Below, piece by piece: positions 19,148 through 28,831 of a stretch of 64,000 nucleotides of DNA; positions within the stretch are counted from its first letter, which is position 1, and the number at the start of each line of letters is the position of its first letter. The stretch is from Hyphomicrobium sp. ghe19 (GTDB lineage Bacteria > Pseudomonadota > Alphaproteobacteria > Rhizobiales > Hyphomicrobiaceae), in assembly GCF_902712875.1 (NCBI RefSeq), contig NZ_LR743509.1, positions 3,734,001 through 3,798,000 on the forward strand, given 5' to 3'. The notes below the pieces were generated by a model. The model saw nothing but the letters and a program-made list of their open reading frames with translations, searched no databases and was not told where the DNA came from. A program made the position numbers and the translations under genes.

Positions 19148-22100
19148 TCAGCCGCCCGAACTCACTTTCGGGGCGGCCGTCTGTTCGCTCGTTGTCGCGT
19201 CGGGCGAAGCTGGGCCGCCGCTTGTTCGTCCCGTCGGGAGAGGCGTGCCGGCTAGTCTCGCCAGGCTGGCTGCGATCGAAGGCGGCAGCGTCGAGAAATC
19301 CGGCTCTGTCGATGGCTGAGACGGGAAACCGGCGCCATTGGACGGCAGTGGCGGCGGGGCGCTCGGCGGCGGCACAATGGTCGGCGTATCGCTTCTCAGC
19401 GAAGCCGGCACGATCGACGGAGCAGCCAGAGGCGACGCATGGGGAGTGGGCATGGCGGCCGACGGCGGCGCGGCGCTGGCACGGGCCAAGGCATTCGCCA
19501 GCGGAGAGACGATATTCGGCGGGGCTTTTTCGGGCGCCCGATCCTTCGGAGGCTGCATGATCGAAGGCAGCGGACTTCCGTTTTGCAGACTTGGCTGCAA
19601 CTTGGGCTGCAAACTCGGCTGCGGATTTGGCTTCTGCAGGCCTGCTGGCGGCGGCGCGAGATGAGGGGCGTCAGCTCCCTTTGCTGCGAGAGGCCGTGAT
19701 TGTGACGGCGGCAACGGCGGCTGTTGCTTCGGCTGAGCCGCTTGCTGGAACGACGGCGGCATCGAGATCGGCGGGGCGGCGGGCGCGTCGTTCATCCGCT
19801 GACGGTTATCGGAGGGCGCATTCGCTGCGCCGTTCAGCGGATTGCTGAGTGCGCCGTTCATAGGGGCTGCGAGCGCGGCCGCTCCGTTCGTGCGCGCCTT
19901 GCCGTTCACGGGCGCCGGCGCTGTTGCTGGGGCGGCTTTCTGACGTTGCCGCACGACGGACCCTGATGGCAGGGCTGCTTGCTTTGCGGCCGCAGCAATT
20001 CGGGCCGGCGCGGCGGGTGTCTCTTCGGGTGATGGCGTTTTCGCCGGAGCGGCAAGCGCTCGTGCCGGCTTTTTCGCAATCTCCTTGCTGGGGCTTTTCG
20101 GCTTCGGCCGGAAGAAGCCGCGCGGCTGCAGCTTGCGCTCGGAACGCCGAACCATTTTCAAGAGCTGGGAAACGGCGCGGTCGGGGATCGGCTCGCCGAA
20201 ATGATAGCCCTGCGCGTATTCGCAACCGATCGAGCGCAAGAAAGCTGCTTCGTCGGCGCGTTCGACGCCTTCTGCTGCAATCGTCTTCGTGAGCTCGTGA
20301 GCCAGCGCAACCATCGAGCGCACAATCGCCGCGCCGTCACCCGTGCCGCTACCGCGGACAAGCTCGCCGTTAATCTTGATCGTGTCGAACGGGAAACGAT
20401 GGAGATAAGCGAGCGAAGAAAAGCCCGTGCCGAAGTCGTCAAGCGTCAGCTCGGCGCCGGAACCGCGCAACAGCTTCAGAACCTCTACTGCCTGCTCGGG
20501 ATTATCCATGAGCAGGCTCTCGGAAATCTCCAGCCTCATCGTGCCGACGGGCGCGATGTTGCGGCCGAGGACGTGACGGATTTCCTGCACCGACTCGGGC
20601 CGGAAAAGCTGGCGGCCCGAAACATTGACAGTCACGAACAGCGGACGCTCGGAACGCGGCAGCTCCAATACCCAGCGGGCGACATCCTTTGCTGCGCGCA
20701 GCAGAAGATGAGAATTGAGCTTGATCAGAAGCTCGGTGTCGTCGGTGTCGGAAATGACCGCGAGTGGGTTCACGAGACCGAGCTTCGGATGGTCCCAGCG
20801 CAACTGGGCTTCAAAGCCGGCAAGCTCTTTGGTCGGAAGGTAGACGATCGGCTGATAGAGGACCTTGAGCTGGCCCTTTTCGATCGATCGCGCGAGATCG
20901 GCTTCGACCTCGGTATCAAGATCGCGGTCGCGGCGCATTCCGGGTTCGAAGATCTCGATACGATCGGTGCCGCCTTGTTTCGCGCGATACATCGCGATTT
21001 GGGCGTCCTTCAGGAGATCGCCGTCGGCGCCCTGCGTGCCGTCCCAAAGGGCAATGCCCATCGACCCCGTCAGAATGATTTCCTGGTTCGCAAGCGAAAT
21101 CGGTGCGCGCAGCGAACGGCGCACGCGCTCAGCCAGCGCCGGAAGATTGCGCGCTTCGCGCTCGCCGGTGAACAGCAGGGCGAATTGATCGCCGCCGACG
21201 CGTGCCACCGTGTCTTGCGGGCCGAGATGGCGCTGAAGACGACGGGCGACGGTCAGTAGCAAACTGTCGCCGCGCACAAGCCCGAGAGATGCGTTGACGC
21301 TCTTGAACTTGTCGATGTCGATATAGATCACCGCAGGCTTCACGGTGTTGTCGGTCTTGGCGCGGACCATGATCGTCTTGAGGCGATCGAGAAACAGCTC
21401 GCGGTTGGGCAGGCCAGTCAGGCTGCAATGGACGGCGTCGTGCAGCAGTCTTTCGTAGGCCCGCTTGGTGTCGGACACGTCTCGCAGAAGGCCGACGCAG
21501 CGCAGCGTCCGGCCGTCGGAGTTCGGGACACTTGCGGCCTCGAGTTCGAACCAGCGCCAGCTGTTGTCCGCATGGCGCAGGCGGAAATCGCTTTTGATCC
21601 TTATCCCCGAGCGTTCCTGAGCCGACATCAACGTGACGCGGAAGCGTTCCTTGTCGGTCGGGTGGACGTGCTTCAGGAACTCGTCGACCTTGGTCGATAG
21701 CTCGCCGGGCATCAACGAAAGCGCGGCCTCGACTTCTGGTCCGACCTTGATCTCGTCGCGGCGGATGTTCCATTCCCAAACGGTCGATCCGGATGCTGCA
21801 AGCGCGAGCGATCTTCCTGCCAATTCCGTCGGCGCGCCTGCGTAAGACGTATCGGCGGAGCGGAACGCGAACTGCGTAACCGTGAAGCCCATCAGAATAA
21901 CGACGAGTACGAGGCCGGCAACGAGGCTCGCGACCACGACGTCGCCCGACATGCGGCCGCTCAGCGTCATTCCTGTCGCAAAGATCCAGACGAGGAACAG
22001 CAGCCATGTGGGCACGAGCGAGAGGGCGCGGTCCTGTCCTTTTGCCGCCAGGAAAATGGTGAAGAGGCCGCCGACGCCGCCGATCGCAAGGAAGGATAGA

Positions 22101-23032
22101 CGCGCAAACGTTGCCGCTAGACGAGGATCGATGACGGCAACGGCAATGAGCGTCAGCTGCGCCACCATCCAGACGCCAATCATCATCCGGACGAGGCCGT
22201 GCCATAACGCGAGGCGCAGGAATGTCGTGAGGAAGATCACGAAGCTCGACGCCATCGCGGCTTCGCCCGCCGCGCGGTAGACGGCATTGTCCTCGGGCCG
22301 CAAGTTGAACAGCTTATGGAAGAAACCGAAATCAACGCAGAGATAGGTCAGCACCGTCCAGGCGACGAGAGCCGCCGCGGGAAAGATCAATTTATGATTG
22401 GCTGCGAAAATCGCCGTCAGAAAGATCGCGAGCAGGCCGGTCAGGCCGAGCATCGCACCGTTGAAGAGCTGACGGTCGCGGCTCTTGATTTCGTAATCGA
22501 TCGGTTGCCAGAGATACATGCGCGCGTAGCGCTCGCCGGCAAGCTCGGCGACGTAAGTGATTGTCTGACCCGGCTCGAGCGTGATGCGGAACACGTCGGC
22601 CTTGTCGCTCTTGATGCGCTCGGGCACGAAGCCGACCGAGGGCGTGACGCTTTCGATGCGGCGGGCATCCAGATCGGGCCAAACCGTTCCCGAGCCGACA
22701 ATCGTGTAGCGATCGGCTGTCAGCAGCCGTTCGAGGGATTTGTCGGTTTTGTTGGTGAGCGCGAACACCATCCAGTTCGGGCTGGTGCCCGGCACGGAGG
22801 CTCTCACCGTCATGCGGCCGGTAACGCCGTCGGCGCCTGGGGCGGTTTCGACCTGAAGACTGTCGCCGCGGCCTTCGTAGGCTTCACCGAGCGTCGTGAT
22901 CTCGAGGCGATCCTGATCGCCTTGCACGGGGATAGGAGTCAGGGCTTCGGCTCGTCCCGCGAGCGCCACGAGGCACAACGCCAGAACGCCCAGCATGGAC
23001 AGCCAGGATTTGCCGTATCGCCCCCAGTCCAT
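19148..23032 (-). CDS. Membrane GGDEF/EAL protein with long Pro/Ala-rich C-terminal tail
   Basis: This is a predicted c-di-GMP turnover protein of 1294 residues. Order: signal or first helix (1-30), a periplasmic domain to about 185, several membrane helices (190-415, 7TMR-like), a PAS-type domain (about 430-560), GGDEF (565-690), EAL (710-960) and a tail of about 315 residues rich in Pro, Ala, Ser and Gln. The cyclase signature reads RVGGDQF (Glu to Gln) and no RxxD inhibitory site precedes it, so cyclase activity is doubtful. The EAL signature reads GFEAQLRW, but the other phosphodiesterase residues (NVSGRQL, ISESLL, LDDFGTG, AAEGVE) are present. ATG 23032 was chosen because it gives a clean signal sequence behind GGGAG. 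Confidence 0.92.
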   Translation of the reverse strand: MDWGRYGKSWLSMLGVLALCLVALAGRAEALTPIPVQGDQDRLEITTLGEAYEGRGDSLQVETAPGADGVTGRMTVRASVPGTSPNWMVFALTNKTDKSLERLLTADRYTIVGSGTVWPDLDARRIESVTPSVGFVPERIKSDKADVFRITLEPGQTITYVAELAGERYARMYLWQPIDYEIKSRDRQLFNGAMLGLTGLLAIFLTAIFAANHKLIFPAAALVAWTVLTYLCVDFGFFHKLFNLRPEDNAVYRAAGEAAMASSFVIFLTTFLRLALWHGLVRMMIGVWMVAQLTLIAVAVIDPRLAATFARLSFLAIGGVGGLFTIFLAAKGQDRALSLVPTWLLFLVWIFATGMTLSGRMSGDVVVASLVAGLVLVVILMGFTVTQFAFRSADTSYAGAPTELAGRSLALAASGSTVWEWNIRRDEIKVGPEVEAALSLMPGELSTKVDEFLKHVHPTDKERFRVTLMSAQERSGIRIKSDFRLRHADNSWRWFELEAASVPNSDGRTLRCVGLLRDVSDTKRAYERLLHDAVHCSLTGLPNRELFLDRLKTIMVRAKTDNTVKPAVIYIDIDKFKSVNASLGLVRGDSLLLTVARRLQRHLGPQDTVARVGGDQFALLFTGEREARNLPALAERVRRSLRAPISLANQEIILTGSMGIALWDGTQGADGDLLKDAQIAMYRAKQGGTDRIEIFEPGMRRDRDLDTEVEADLARSIEKGQLKVLYQPIVYLPTKELAGFEAQLRWDHPKLGLVNPLAVISDTDDTELLIKLNSHLLLRAAKDVARWVLELPRSERPLFVTVNVSGRQLFRPESVQEIRHVLGRNIAPVGTMRLEISESLLMDNPEQAVEVLKLLRGSGAELTLDDFGTGFSSLAYLHRFPFDTIKINGELVRGSGTGDGAAIVRSMVALAHELTKTIAAEGVERADEAAFLRSIGCEYAQGYHFGEPIPDRAVSQLLKMVRRSERKLQPRGFFRPKPKSPSKEIAKKPARALAAPAKTPSPEETPAAPARIAAAAKQAALPSGSVVRQRQKAAPATAPAPVNGKARTNGAAALAAPMNGALSNPLNGAANAPSDNRQRMNDAPAAPPISMPPSFQQAAQPKQQPPLPPSQSRPLAAKGADAPHLAPPPAGLQKPNPQPSLQPKLQPSLQNGSPLPSIMQPPKDRAPEKAPPNIVSPLANALARASAAPPSAAMPTPHASPLAAPSIVPASLRSDTPTIVPPPSAPPPLPSNGAGFPSQPSTEPDFSTLPPSIAASLARLAGTPLPTGRTSGGPASPDATTSEQTAAPKVSSGG

Positions 23033-23045
23033 CCCCCAGCTCCCA

Positions 23046-23654
23046 TCAGCGCCCCCGCTCCGGTCCGCCTGGAACCGGCCCGACGGCAAGACGCGCGTAC
23101 AGCAAGTGATCTTCCCACCGGCCGTTGATCTTGAGGTAGGCGCGCGCGAGCCCCTCACGCTGGAAGCCGGCAAATTCGAGAACACGCATGGATGCATAAT
23201 TCGTCAGCATGATCGCCGCTTCGATGCGATGCAGCCGCAGAACATTGAAGGCCATCGGCAGGATCATTCCGACGGCTTCGCGCATATGGCCGCGGCCTGC
23301 GTAGTTCTCGCCCATCCAATAGCCGAGCGACGCCGTTTGCGCGGAACCGCGCCGGACGTTCGAGAGCGTTACGCCGCCGATAAGGGCGCCCGTCGCATTT
23401 TCAAAGATGAAGTAGGGATACGAGATGTCGTTGTGCACGTCCTTCGCGTAGGCGCGCAGCCGGCGGCGATACATGGTGCGTGAAAGATCATCCTGCGCCC
23501 ACGTCGGCTCCCAGGGCGTGAGATGGGCTCGGCTGGCTGCCCGGAGGGCAGACCACTCGGCGTAATCGGACGCCGCCGGCTGACGTAGCGTCAGCGCGGG
23601 ACCTTGGACGGTCTCGAAATCTTCATCGGGGCGGATGGAGCGAAGAAAAGCCAC
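23046..23654 (-). CDS. GNAT family N-acetyltransferase (RimJ-like)
   Basis: A 202-residue acetyltransferase of the RimJ/RimL type, which acetylate ribosomal-protein N-termini or other small targets with acetyl-CoA. The acetyl-CoA-binding region is LGYWMGENYAGRGHMREAV, and the C-terminal part has HRIEAAIMLTNYASMRVLE and FQREGLARAYLKINGRWED, all typical. It sits 13 nt upstream of the GGDEF/EAL gene and just after the M16 peptidase gene on the minus strand. The exact substrate cannot be read from sequence. Confidence 0.93.
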   Translation of the reverse strand: MAFLRSIRPDEDFETVQGPALTLRQPAASDYAEWSALRAASRAHLTPWEPTWAQDDLSRTMYRRRLRAYAKDVHNDISYPYFIFENATGALIGGVTLSNVRRGSAQTASLGYWMGENYAGRGHMREAVGMILPMAFNVLRLHRIEAAIMLTNYASMRVLEFAGFQREGLARAYLKINGRWEDHLLYARLAVGPVPGGPERGR

Positions 23655-23660
23655 GCTGTC

Positions 23661-24962
23661 TCACCTCGTTCCGTCGGCGGCGGCCACCCGCGTTTCGCGC
23701 GGCGTGAACCTTCCCGCGATGCGCGAGGCTTGGCCGCTGGACTTTCGGCCCGAGCCGATGACAGCGACAGACGGCGCTTCTTCAGTCAAAGTTTGCGCGA
23801 ACGTCTTGATGCGCTCGTGATCGACGGCATCGACCTCGCGGATCAGCTCGGCAACGGGAATGAGGCGACCCTGCGAAAGCAACTGGCGCGCCATCTGCTC
23901 GGCGTTGACGGCTGAACTTTCGAGGGCCATCAACAAGCCGGCCTTGAGCTGCGCCTTGGAACGCTGAAGTTCGGCGTCCGTCGGGCCGGTCTCGGCGATT
24001 TCTGTAAGCTGTTGGACGACCACGTCGGCGAGTTCGCCGACCATCTCCGGTCCAGTCGCTGCGTGCACGGACAGCATTCCGGTATCCCTCAGTCCCCAAA
24101 TCGACGAGTCGATCGAGTAGCAAAGGCCTCGATCCTCGCGAATCTCCTGAAACAACCGCGACGACATCCCACCGCCGAACAACCCTGAGAACACCTGCGC
24201 CGTGTAGAACGCCGGGTCCAAATACGAGGGCGACGGCAACCCGATCAAAACGTGGCTCTGCTCGAACGGTTTGCTCGACGCTGCGAAGCCGCCCCGATAT
24301 TGCGCGGCCGAGTCGAGCCCCCGTGTCCTCTGAGTGAGCCCGCCGAATAGGGCCTCAACGTGGCGGACGATGTCTTTGTGCTGGACGGCGCCTGCAGCAG
24401 AAACCACAATCGTGTCAGGGATATAGTGCTCATCCAGATAGGATCTGAGATCGGCGGCGGTAAATCGGCCAACGCTCGCCTTGGTGCCGAGTATGGGCCT
24501 GCCGATCGATTGGCTGGGAAATGCAACGCCCTGCATCAGGTCGAAGGCCATATCGTCAGGGTTATCGTCTGATGCAGCAATCTCCTGCTGGATGACGACG
24601 CGCTCGCGGTCGAGGTCGTCCGTCGCGAATTTCGAATTGAGCAGAATGTCGGCGATGAGACCGAGCGCGACGGGCTCGTCCCCCTTCAGGACGCGCGCGA
24701 AATAGGCGGTCGTATCGAGGCCGGTCGAGGCGTTCAGGTCGCCGCCGACGCTTTCGATTTCATCGGCGATCTGGCGCGCGGAGCGGGTTTTCGTGCCCTT
24801 GAACGCCATGTGCTCGAGGAAATGCGCGAGGCCATGCTGGTCTTCGCGTTCGTGGCGCGCGCCGACCGCGACCCAGACGCCCAGCGAGACCGTCTCGAGA
24901 GACGGCATCCGGTGTGTGACGATGCGAAGTCCATTCGGCAGCGTGGTGAGTTCGGTCGCCAT
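23661..24962 (-). CDS. M16 family zinc metallopeptidase (processing-peptidase-like)
   Basis: A 433-residue M16B peptidase related to the mitochondrial processing peptidase beta subunit. The inverted zinc motif HFLEH is at residues 47-51, and the third ligand Glu lies in the RVVIQQEIAAS region. A second, inactive half follows the usual two-domain plan (GGGMSSRLFQEIREDRGLCY). No signal peptide is seen. The gene starts 2 nt after thrC ends, an association common in alphaproteobacteria. Substrate unknown. Confidence 0.95.
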   Translation of the reverse strand: MATELTTLPNGLRIVTHRMPSLETVSLGVWVAVGARHEREDQHGLAHFLEHMAFKGTKTRSARQIADEIESVGGDLNASTGLDTTAYFARVLKGDEPVALGLIADILLNSKFATDDLDRERVVIQQEIAASDDNPDDMAFDLMQGVAFPSQSIGRPILGTKASVGRFTAADLRSYLDEHYIPDTIVVSAAGAVQHKDIVRHVEALFGGLTQRTRGLDSAAQYRGGFAASSKPFEQSHVLIGLPSPSYLDPAFYTAQVFSGLFGGGMSSRLFQEIREDRGLCYSIDSSIWGLRDTGMLSVHAATGPEMVGELADVVVQQLTEIAETGPTDAELQRSKAQLKAGLLMALESSAVNAEQMARQLLSQGRLIPVAELIREVDAVDHERIKTFAQTLTEEAPSVAVIGSGRKSSGQASRIAGRFTPRETRVAAADGTR

Positions 24963-24964
24963 CT

Positions 24965-26359
24965 CTACACCCCCGACGCGACGCGACTGTGGTGCAATAC
25001 GAACTCTTGGATTGCACTCAAGCTGTTCGGCAAAACTTCGAACCGTTCGTCGTCGGTCATAAGGTGCTCAAATCCTTGAGGCAGCGCAGGTCTCTTGCCT
25101 GTGATCGCCTCGATGGCATCGGGGAATTTCGCGGGGTGGGCCGTCGCCAGAACGACGGTCTCGCCAGCAGGCGCTTGTTCGGCCGCGAAGAGCGCGCAAG
25201 CCGTGTGCGGGTCGACGACATAACCCGTCTTCGTTGCGGTCGTGCGAATGGTGCCCGCCACATCAGTCTCGGACGCCGCGACGGCGGCGAAGTCGGCCTT
25301 GAGTGCCGGCCAGAGGACACCAAGTTCAAAGCGCCGATCGGCTGAGAGCGAGCCCATCATGCTGCGGACGAGAGCCGCATCGCGGCCTGAGGCCTCGAAG
25401 AGATAGCGCTCGAAGTTCGAAGAGACCTGAATGTCCATCGACGGGGACGTCGTCGGAACGACGCCCTTCATCGCGTAAACGCCGGTTTCCACTGCGCGCG
25501 GGAGGATATCGTTTTCGTTCGACGCGATGATGAGCTTGTCGATGGGCAAGCCCATGCGCTTGGCGACGTAACCCGCGAAGATATCGCCGAAATTACCGGT
25601 CGGAACGGAGAATGACAGCGGGCCCTGATGGCCTGTCAAACGCGACGCTGCGTAGAAGTAATACGTAACCTGCGCGACGATGCGCGCCCAGTTGATGGAG
25701 TTGACGCCGGACAGCTCGACCCGATCGCGGAATGCGTGGTCGTTGAACATCCCCTTAACGAGCGCCTGGCAGTCGTCGAAGCTGCCGCGAACGGCGACGG
25801 CGTGAACGTTCTTTTCCTTCGGCGTCGTCATCATGCGCCGCTGCACATCGGAGACGCGGCCCTCAGGGAAGAGGATCACGACGTCGACGCGCGTTGATGT
25901 CCTGAACGCTTCGATCGCGGCGCCGCCCGTGTCACCGGACGTCGCGCCGACAATCGTCGCCCGCGCGTTGCGCTTCGTCAGTACGTGATCCATCAGCCGT
26001 GCCAGCAGCTGCATCGCGACGTCCTTGAACGCCAGCGTCGGACCATGAAAGAGTTCGAGGATCGTCAGTCCGGGCCGCAACGCGTGAATCGGCGTCACCT
26101 CGGCGCTGTTGAACGTCGCATACGCTTCCTCGGCCATGCGGGCGAGATCAGCGCGCGTTATGTCGTTCCCCACGAACGGGTGAATGACGTCGACGGCAAT
26201 TGCCGCGAACGACTTTTTCGGAAATGACGCGATCGTGGCGGGTGCGAGGGTGGGCCAGCTCTCGGGAAGGTAGAGGCCGCCGTCTCGCGCGAGACCAGCG
26301 AGCAGGATGTCCTCGAAACCAAGCTTTTCGACTTCGCCCCGCGTTGAGATGTATTTCAA
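24965..26359 (-). CDS. thrC: Threonine synthase
   Basis: This PLP enzyme converts O-phosphohomoserine to threonine. The Schiff-base lysine is Lys112 in HGPTLAFKDVAMQ, and the phosphate-binding loop is SGDTGGAA. At 464 residues it is the long threonine synthase type with N-terminal TRG motif (KYISTRGEV). It is in the tail of the cytochrome oxidase block, after SURF1, a known alphaproteobacterial arrangement. thrB is elsewhere in the window (15457-16425). Confidence 0.97.
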   Translation of the reverse strand: MKYISTRGEVEKLGFEDILLAGLARDGGLYLPESWPTLAPATIASFPKKSFAAIAVDVIHPFVGNDITRADLARMAEEAYATFNSAEVTPIHALRPGLTILELFHGPTLAFKDVAMQLLARLMDHVLTKRNARATIVGATSGDTGGAAIEAFRTSTRVDVVILFPEGRVSDVQRRMMTTPKEKNVHAVAVRGSFDDCQALVKGMFNDHAFRDRVELSGVNSINWARIVAQVTYYFYAASRLTGHQGPLSFSVPTGNFGDIFAGYVAKRMGLPIDKLIIASNENDILPRAVETGVYAMKGVVPTTSPSMDIQVSSNFERYLFEASGRDAALVRSMMGSLSADRRFELGVLWPALKADFAAVAASETDVAGTIRTTATKTGYVVDPHTACALFAAEQAPAGETVVLATAHPAKFPDAIEAITGKRPALPQGFEHLMTDDERFEVLPNSLSAIQEFVLHHSRVASGV

Positions 26360-26446
26360 ATCAGCTCTCTTTGCCTAATTCTGCTGTTCGAGCCTAGTTG
26401 GATGGGCGCAAGCGAACAACCGAGCCCTCGTCCAAGCCGACCCGAA

Positions 26447-27241
26447 TCATTCTTCCTTTGGTTGCACATCGTCATTCTTCGCACTCTCAAGTCGCTGCCG
26501 AGCAAAGATCGCGAACACGACAATCAGCGTTGCGGCGAGCCCATACCATGTAACGACGTACTGGAGATGGTTGTTCGGCAGGTTGATCTCGGTCGTGCCG
26601 CCCTTCGGCAAGCCGCCCGGATTTTCGGGTAGCGCGTCGGCATCGAGGGAGAACGGTGCGTAAGCCTGGCTCTTCTCGGCATTGAATTGCAGCGGCGTGG
26701 GCGGCCCTTGAGGTCCCCACTGCATGGCGTCGAGGTCGCGCCAATACCAGTGGTTCCCGGCGTAATCGTTGTCGGGGGCGAACGCCGTCTTGGGTTGGGC
26801 AAGGCGCACCAGGCCGGTGACCGTCACGGGACCCGAAACCTGCCCTTCGGCACGCTTCGAGGGATCCTTCAGCTTGTCGGGGACCCAGCCGCGATTGACG
26901 AAAATGGGCGGCAAGCCGCCTTCCGGGACCAGCAACGTGTAGACGTGCCAGCCCTGCGAGGCCGTTGTCGGGGCATAGAGATGGCGCTCGCGGCTATGGT
27001 CGAAGGTGCCCGTGACGCGCATGTGCTTGTATTCGACGTCGCCGGATTTAACGTATTCCGACAGCACCTCCGGATAGGACACGGGGTCAGCCTTTACCCG
27101 CTCGTCGATCTTCGCGATCAGCGAATCCTTCCAAGCCATCCGATGCCATTGCCAGTTGCCGAGCCCTATCAGGATCGGCAGCATGGCCAGCGTCAGAATG
27201 GTCGGCACGATCAGACCTGCGGCGCGCCAGCGCGCGAACAT
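26447..27241 (-). CDS. SURF1 family cytochrome oxidase assembly protein
   Basis: SURF1 proteins assist haem a insertion into aa3 oxidase subunit I. The 264-residue product has an N-terminal membrane helix (LIVPTILTLAMLPILIGLGNWQ, split by family-typical G-WQ), the motif VNRGWVP, and a C-terminal helix (YVVTWYGLAATLIVVFAIFA). The ATG at 27241 has AAGGAG 7 nt upstream; a GTG two codons earlier overlaps the stop of the DUF983 gene. This pairing implies coupled translation with DUF983. Confidence 0.94.
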   Translation of the reverse strand: MFARWRAAGLIVPTILTLAMLPILIGLGNWQWHRMAWKDSLIAKIDERVKADPVSYPEVLSEYVKSGDVEYKHMRVTGTFDHSRERHLYAPTTASQGWHVYTLLVPEGGLPPIFVNRGWVPDKLKDPSKRAEGQVSGPVTVTGLVRLAQPKTAFAPDNDYAGNHWYWRDLDAMQWGPQGPPTPLQFNAEKSQAYAPFSLDADALPENPGGLPKGGTTEINLPNNHLQYVVTWYGLAATLIVVFAIFARQRLESAKNDDVQPKEE

Positions 27242-27243
27242 AG

Positions 27244-27618
27244 TCACTCCTTGGCGAGACGGCCTTCCTCGGCCTTATTCTTGAATTGCAGCGCGATCAG
27301 CGACGCCTTGAGAAAGCGCAGAAGAAAAACCGCGAGGACCGGAGTGAGAATACCCCAGAGCAACACATGCATCCACCACGGCACGCCGAATTTGAATTCG
27401 GCGACGAGCGCGCCTCCGACGCAGAGAAACCCGAGAATGAAGATGGCAAAGACAGCCGGTCCATCGCCCGTATCAACGAACTTGTAGTCGAGACCGCAAT
27501 CGTCGCAGCGGTCGCGCATGTTCAGGAGATTGACGAAGAGCTTGCCCTTGTGACACCGCGGGCACCGGCATGTCAGTCCGGTTACGAGTGGTGAAACGGG
27601 CTGGGTGGCAGTGACCAC
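27244..27618 (-). CDS. DUF983 domain protein (zinc-ribbon membrane protein)
   Basis: A small protein of about 124 residues with a four-cysteine zinc-ribbon (TCRCPRCHKGKLF and RDRCDDCGLDY) followed by two membrane helices (AVFAIFILGFLCVGGALVAE and VLLWGILTPVLAVFLLRFL). This family is regularly encoded between coxC and SURF1 in alphaproteobacteria and is thought to help oxidase biogenesis, though its role is not defined. The frame is open further upstream, but a GTG at 27618 gives the family length and avoids overlap with coxC. Confidence 0.85.
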   Translation of the reverse strand: MVTATQPVSPLVTGLTCRCPRCHKGKLFVNLLNMRDRCDDCGLDYKFVDTGDGPAVFAIFILGFLCVGGALVAEFKFGVPWWMHVLLWGILTPVLAVFLLRFLKASLIALQFKNKAEEGRLAKE

Positions 27619-27710
27619 AGCAATCTCGATTTCTGACGGCTCAAATTGCGCATGACCCTGGCGCGCTAGGCCACGCAGCGCAACTCCGAATAGTGCCGCG
27701 CCTGAAACAC

Positions 27711-27735
27711 AAGAGGCGGCTTTGGGCCGCCTCTT
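27711..27735 (-). terminator. Hairpin terminator downstream of coxC
   Basis: A perfect 10-bp stem (27711-27720 with 27726-27735) lies 33 nt beyond the coxC stop. On the minus strand it is followed by CTCTTGTGTTTC, a weak U-tract, so it may attenuate instead of fully ending transcription into DUF983. Confidence 0.55.
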
Positions 27736-27767
27736 GGAAAATTCCGTTTGCTTCCTATCGGCGAGCG

Positions 27768-28706
27768 TTAGTGGGCGCCCGCCGCGATCGGACCCGCGCC
27801 CCATACGTAGATGCAGGCGAACAGGAACAGCCAGACGACGTCGACGAAGTGCCAGTACCAGGCGGCAGCCTCGAAGCCGAAATGCTGTTGCGGAGTGAAT
27901 GCTCCGCGCATGGCCCGGATCAAGCAAACCGCCAGGAAGATCGTGCCGATGATCACGTGCGCGCCGTGGAAACCGGTCGCCATGAAGAATGTCGCACCGT
28001 AGCTGTGGCCAGGGAAGCTGAACGCAGCTTCGCTGTATTCAATCGCCTGAAGCGCGGTGAACGTCATGCCGAGCAGGACGGTGAGGATGAGGCCAATGAC
28101 GAGGCCACGACGGTCGTTCTTCAGCAGTGCATGGTGGGCCCAGGTCACCGTGCAGCCCGAGGTCAACAGAATGAGCGTGTTGACGAGCGGCAGATGCCAG
28201 GGGTCGAACGTGTGCTTGAAGAAGCCAGGTACCGTCGCTGCGGTCGGATCGACTGCTGCCGGCGGCCAGTGGCCACCGAAGAGTTCGTCACGTGCGACCA
28301 TGCCGACAATCTGGCCTGGGTTGTTCATGAGTTCGTGAACGCCCGCCGGAAAGAGCGCGACATCGAAATAAGCCCAGAACCAAGCGACGAAGAACATCAC
28401 TTCCGAGGCGATGAACAAAATCATGCCGTAGCGCAGATGCAGCTGAACGACGGGTGTCTGGAACCCCTGATTGGCTTCACGGATGACGTCGATCCACCAC
28501 GCCCATGCGGTCGCTATGACCGCGAACCCGCCGACCGCAAAGAGCCACGGCCCCTTGACGCCAAGGACGCCTTCGCCATCGACGTGCGTGCGCATCCATG
28601 CAATGGCGCCGAGCGCCATGATGAACGCCGCTACGGAGGCCGCAACAGGCCAAGGGCTCGGATTTACGAGATGATAGTCGTGGTGTTTTGCGTGCGTATC
28701 AGCCAT
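27768..28706 (-). CDS. coxC: Cytochrome c oxidase subunit III
   Basis: Subunit III of the aa3-type oxidase, an inner-membrane protein with seven helices. Family segments such as WWIDVIREANQGFQTPVVQ, FFVAWFWAYFDVALFP and HVIIGTIFLAV are present, and the C-terminus ends in WYWHFVDVVWLFLFACIYVWG. The length of 312 residues fits. It follows ctaG by 125 nt, a gap in which I see no gene. Confidence 0.97.
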   Translation of the reverse strand: MADTHAKHHDYHLVNPSPWPVAASVAAFIMALGAIAWMRTHVDGEGVLGVKGPWLFAVGGFAVIATAWAWWIDVIREANQGFQTPVVQLHLRYGMILFIASEVMFFVAWFWAYFDVALFPAGVHELMNNPGQIVGMVARDELFGGHWPPAAVDPTAATVPGFFKHTFDPWHLPLVNTLILLTSGCTVTWAHHALLKNDRRGLVIGLILTVLLGMTFTALQAIEYSEAAFSFPGHSYGATFFMATGFHGAHVIIGTIFLAVCLIRAMRGAFTPQQHFGFEAAAWYWHFVDVVWLFLFACIYVWGAGPIAAGAH

Positions 28707-28831
28707 TTCCGTCTCCGTCCCCTTCAGGCTCTGGCCTGTTCTTGCTTGGATCGAAAGCTCGACACTGCGGTGTTAGCGCCCCGTCTCGTCCTTCGGTCCT
28801 CTTTCGTGTTTTCTTCAGTCTGCATTCGTCT

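Noticed and set aside
20201..21259. 352-codon open frame antisense to the GGDEF/EAL gene
   Set aside because: Shadow of the real coding frame, no domain seen.
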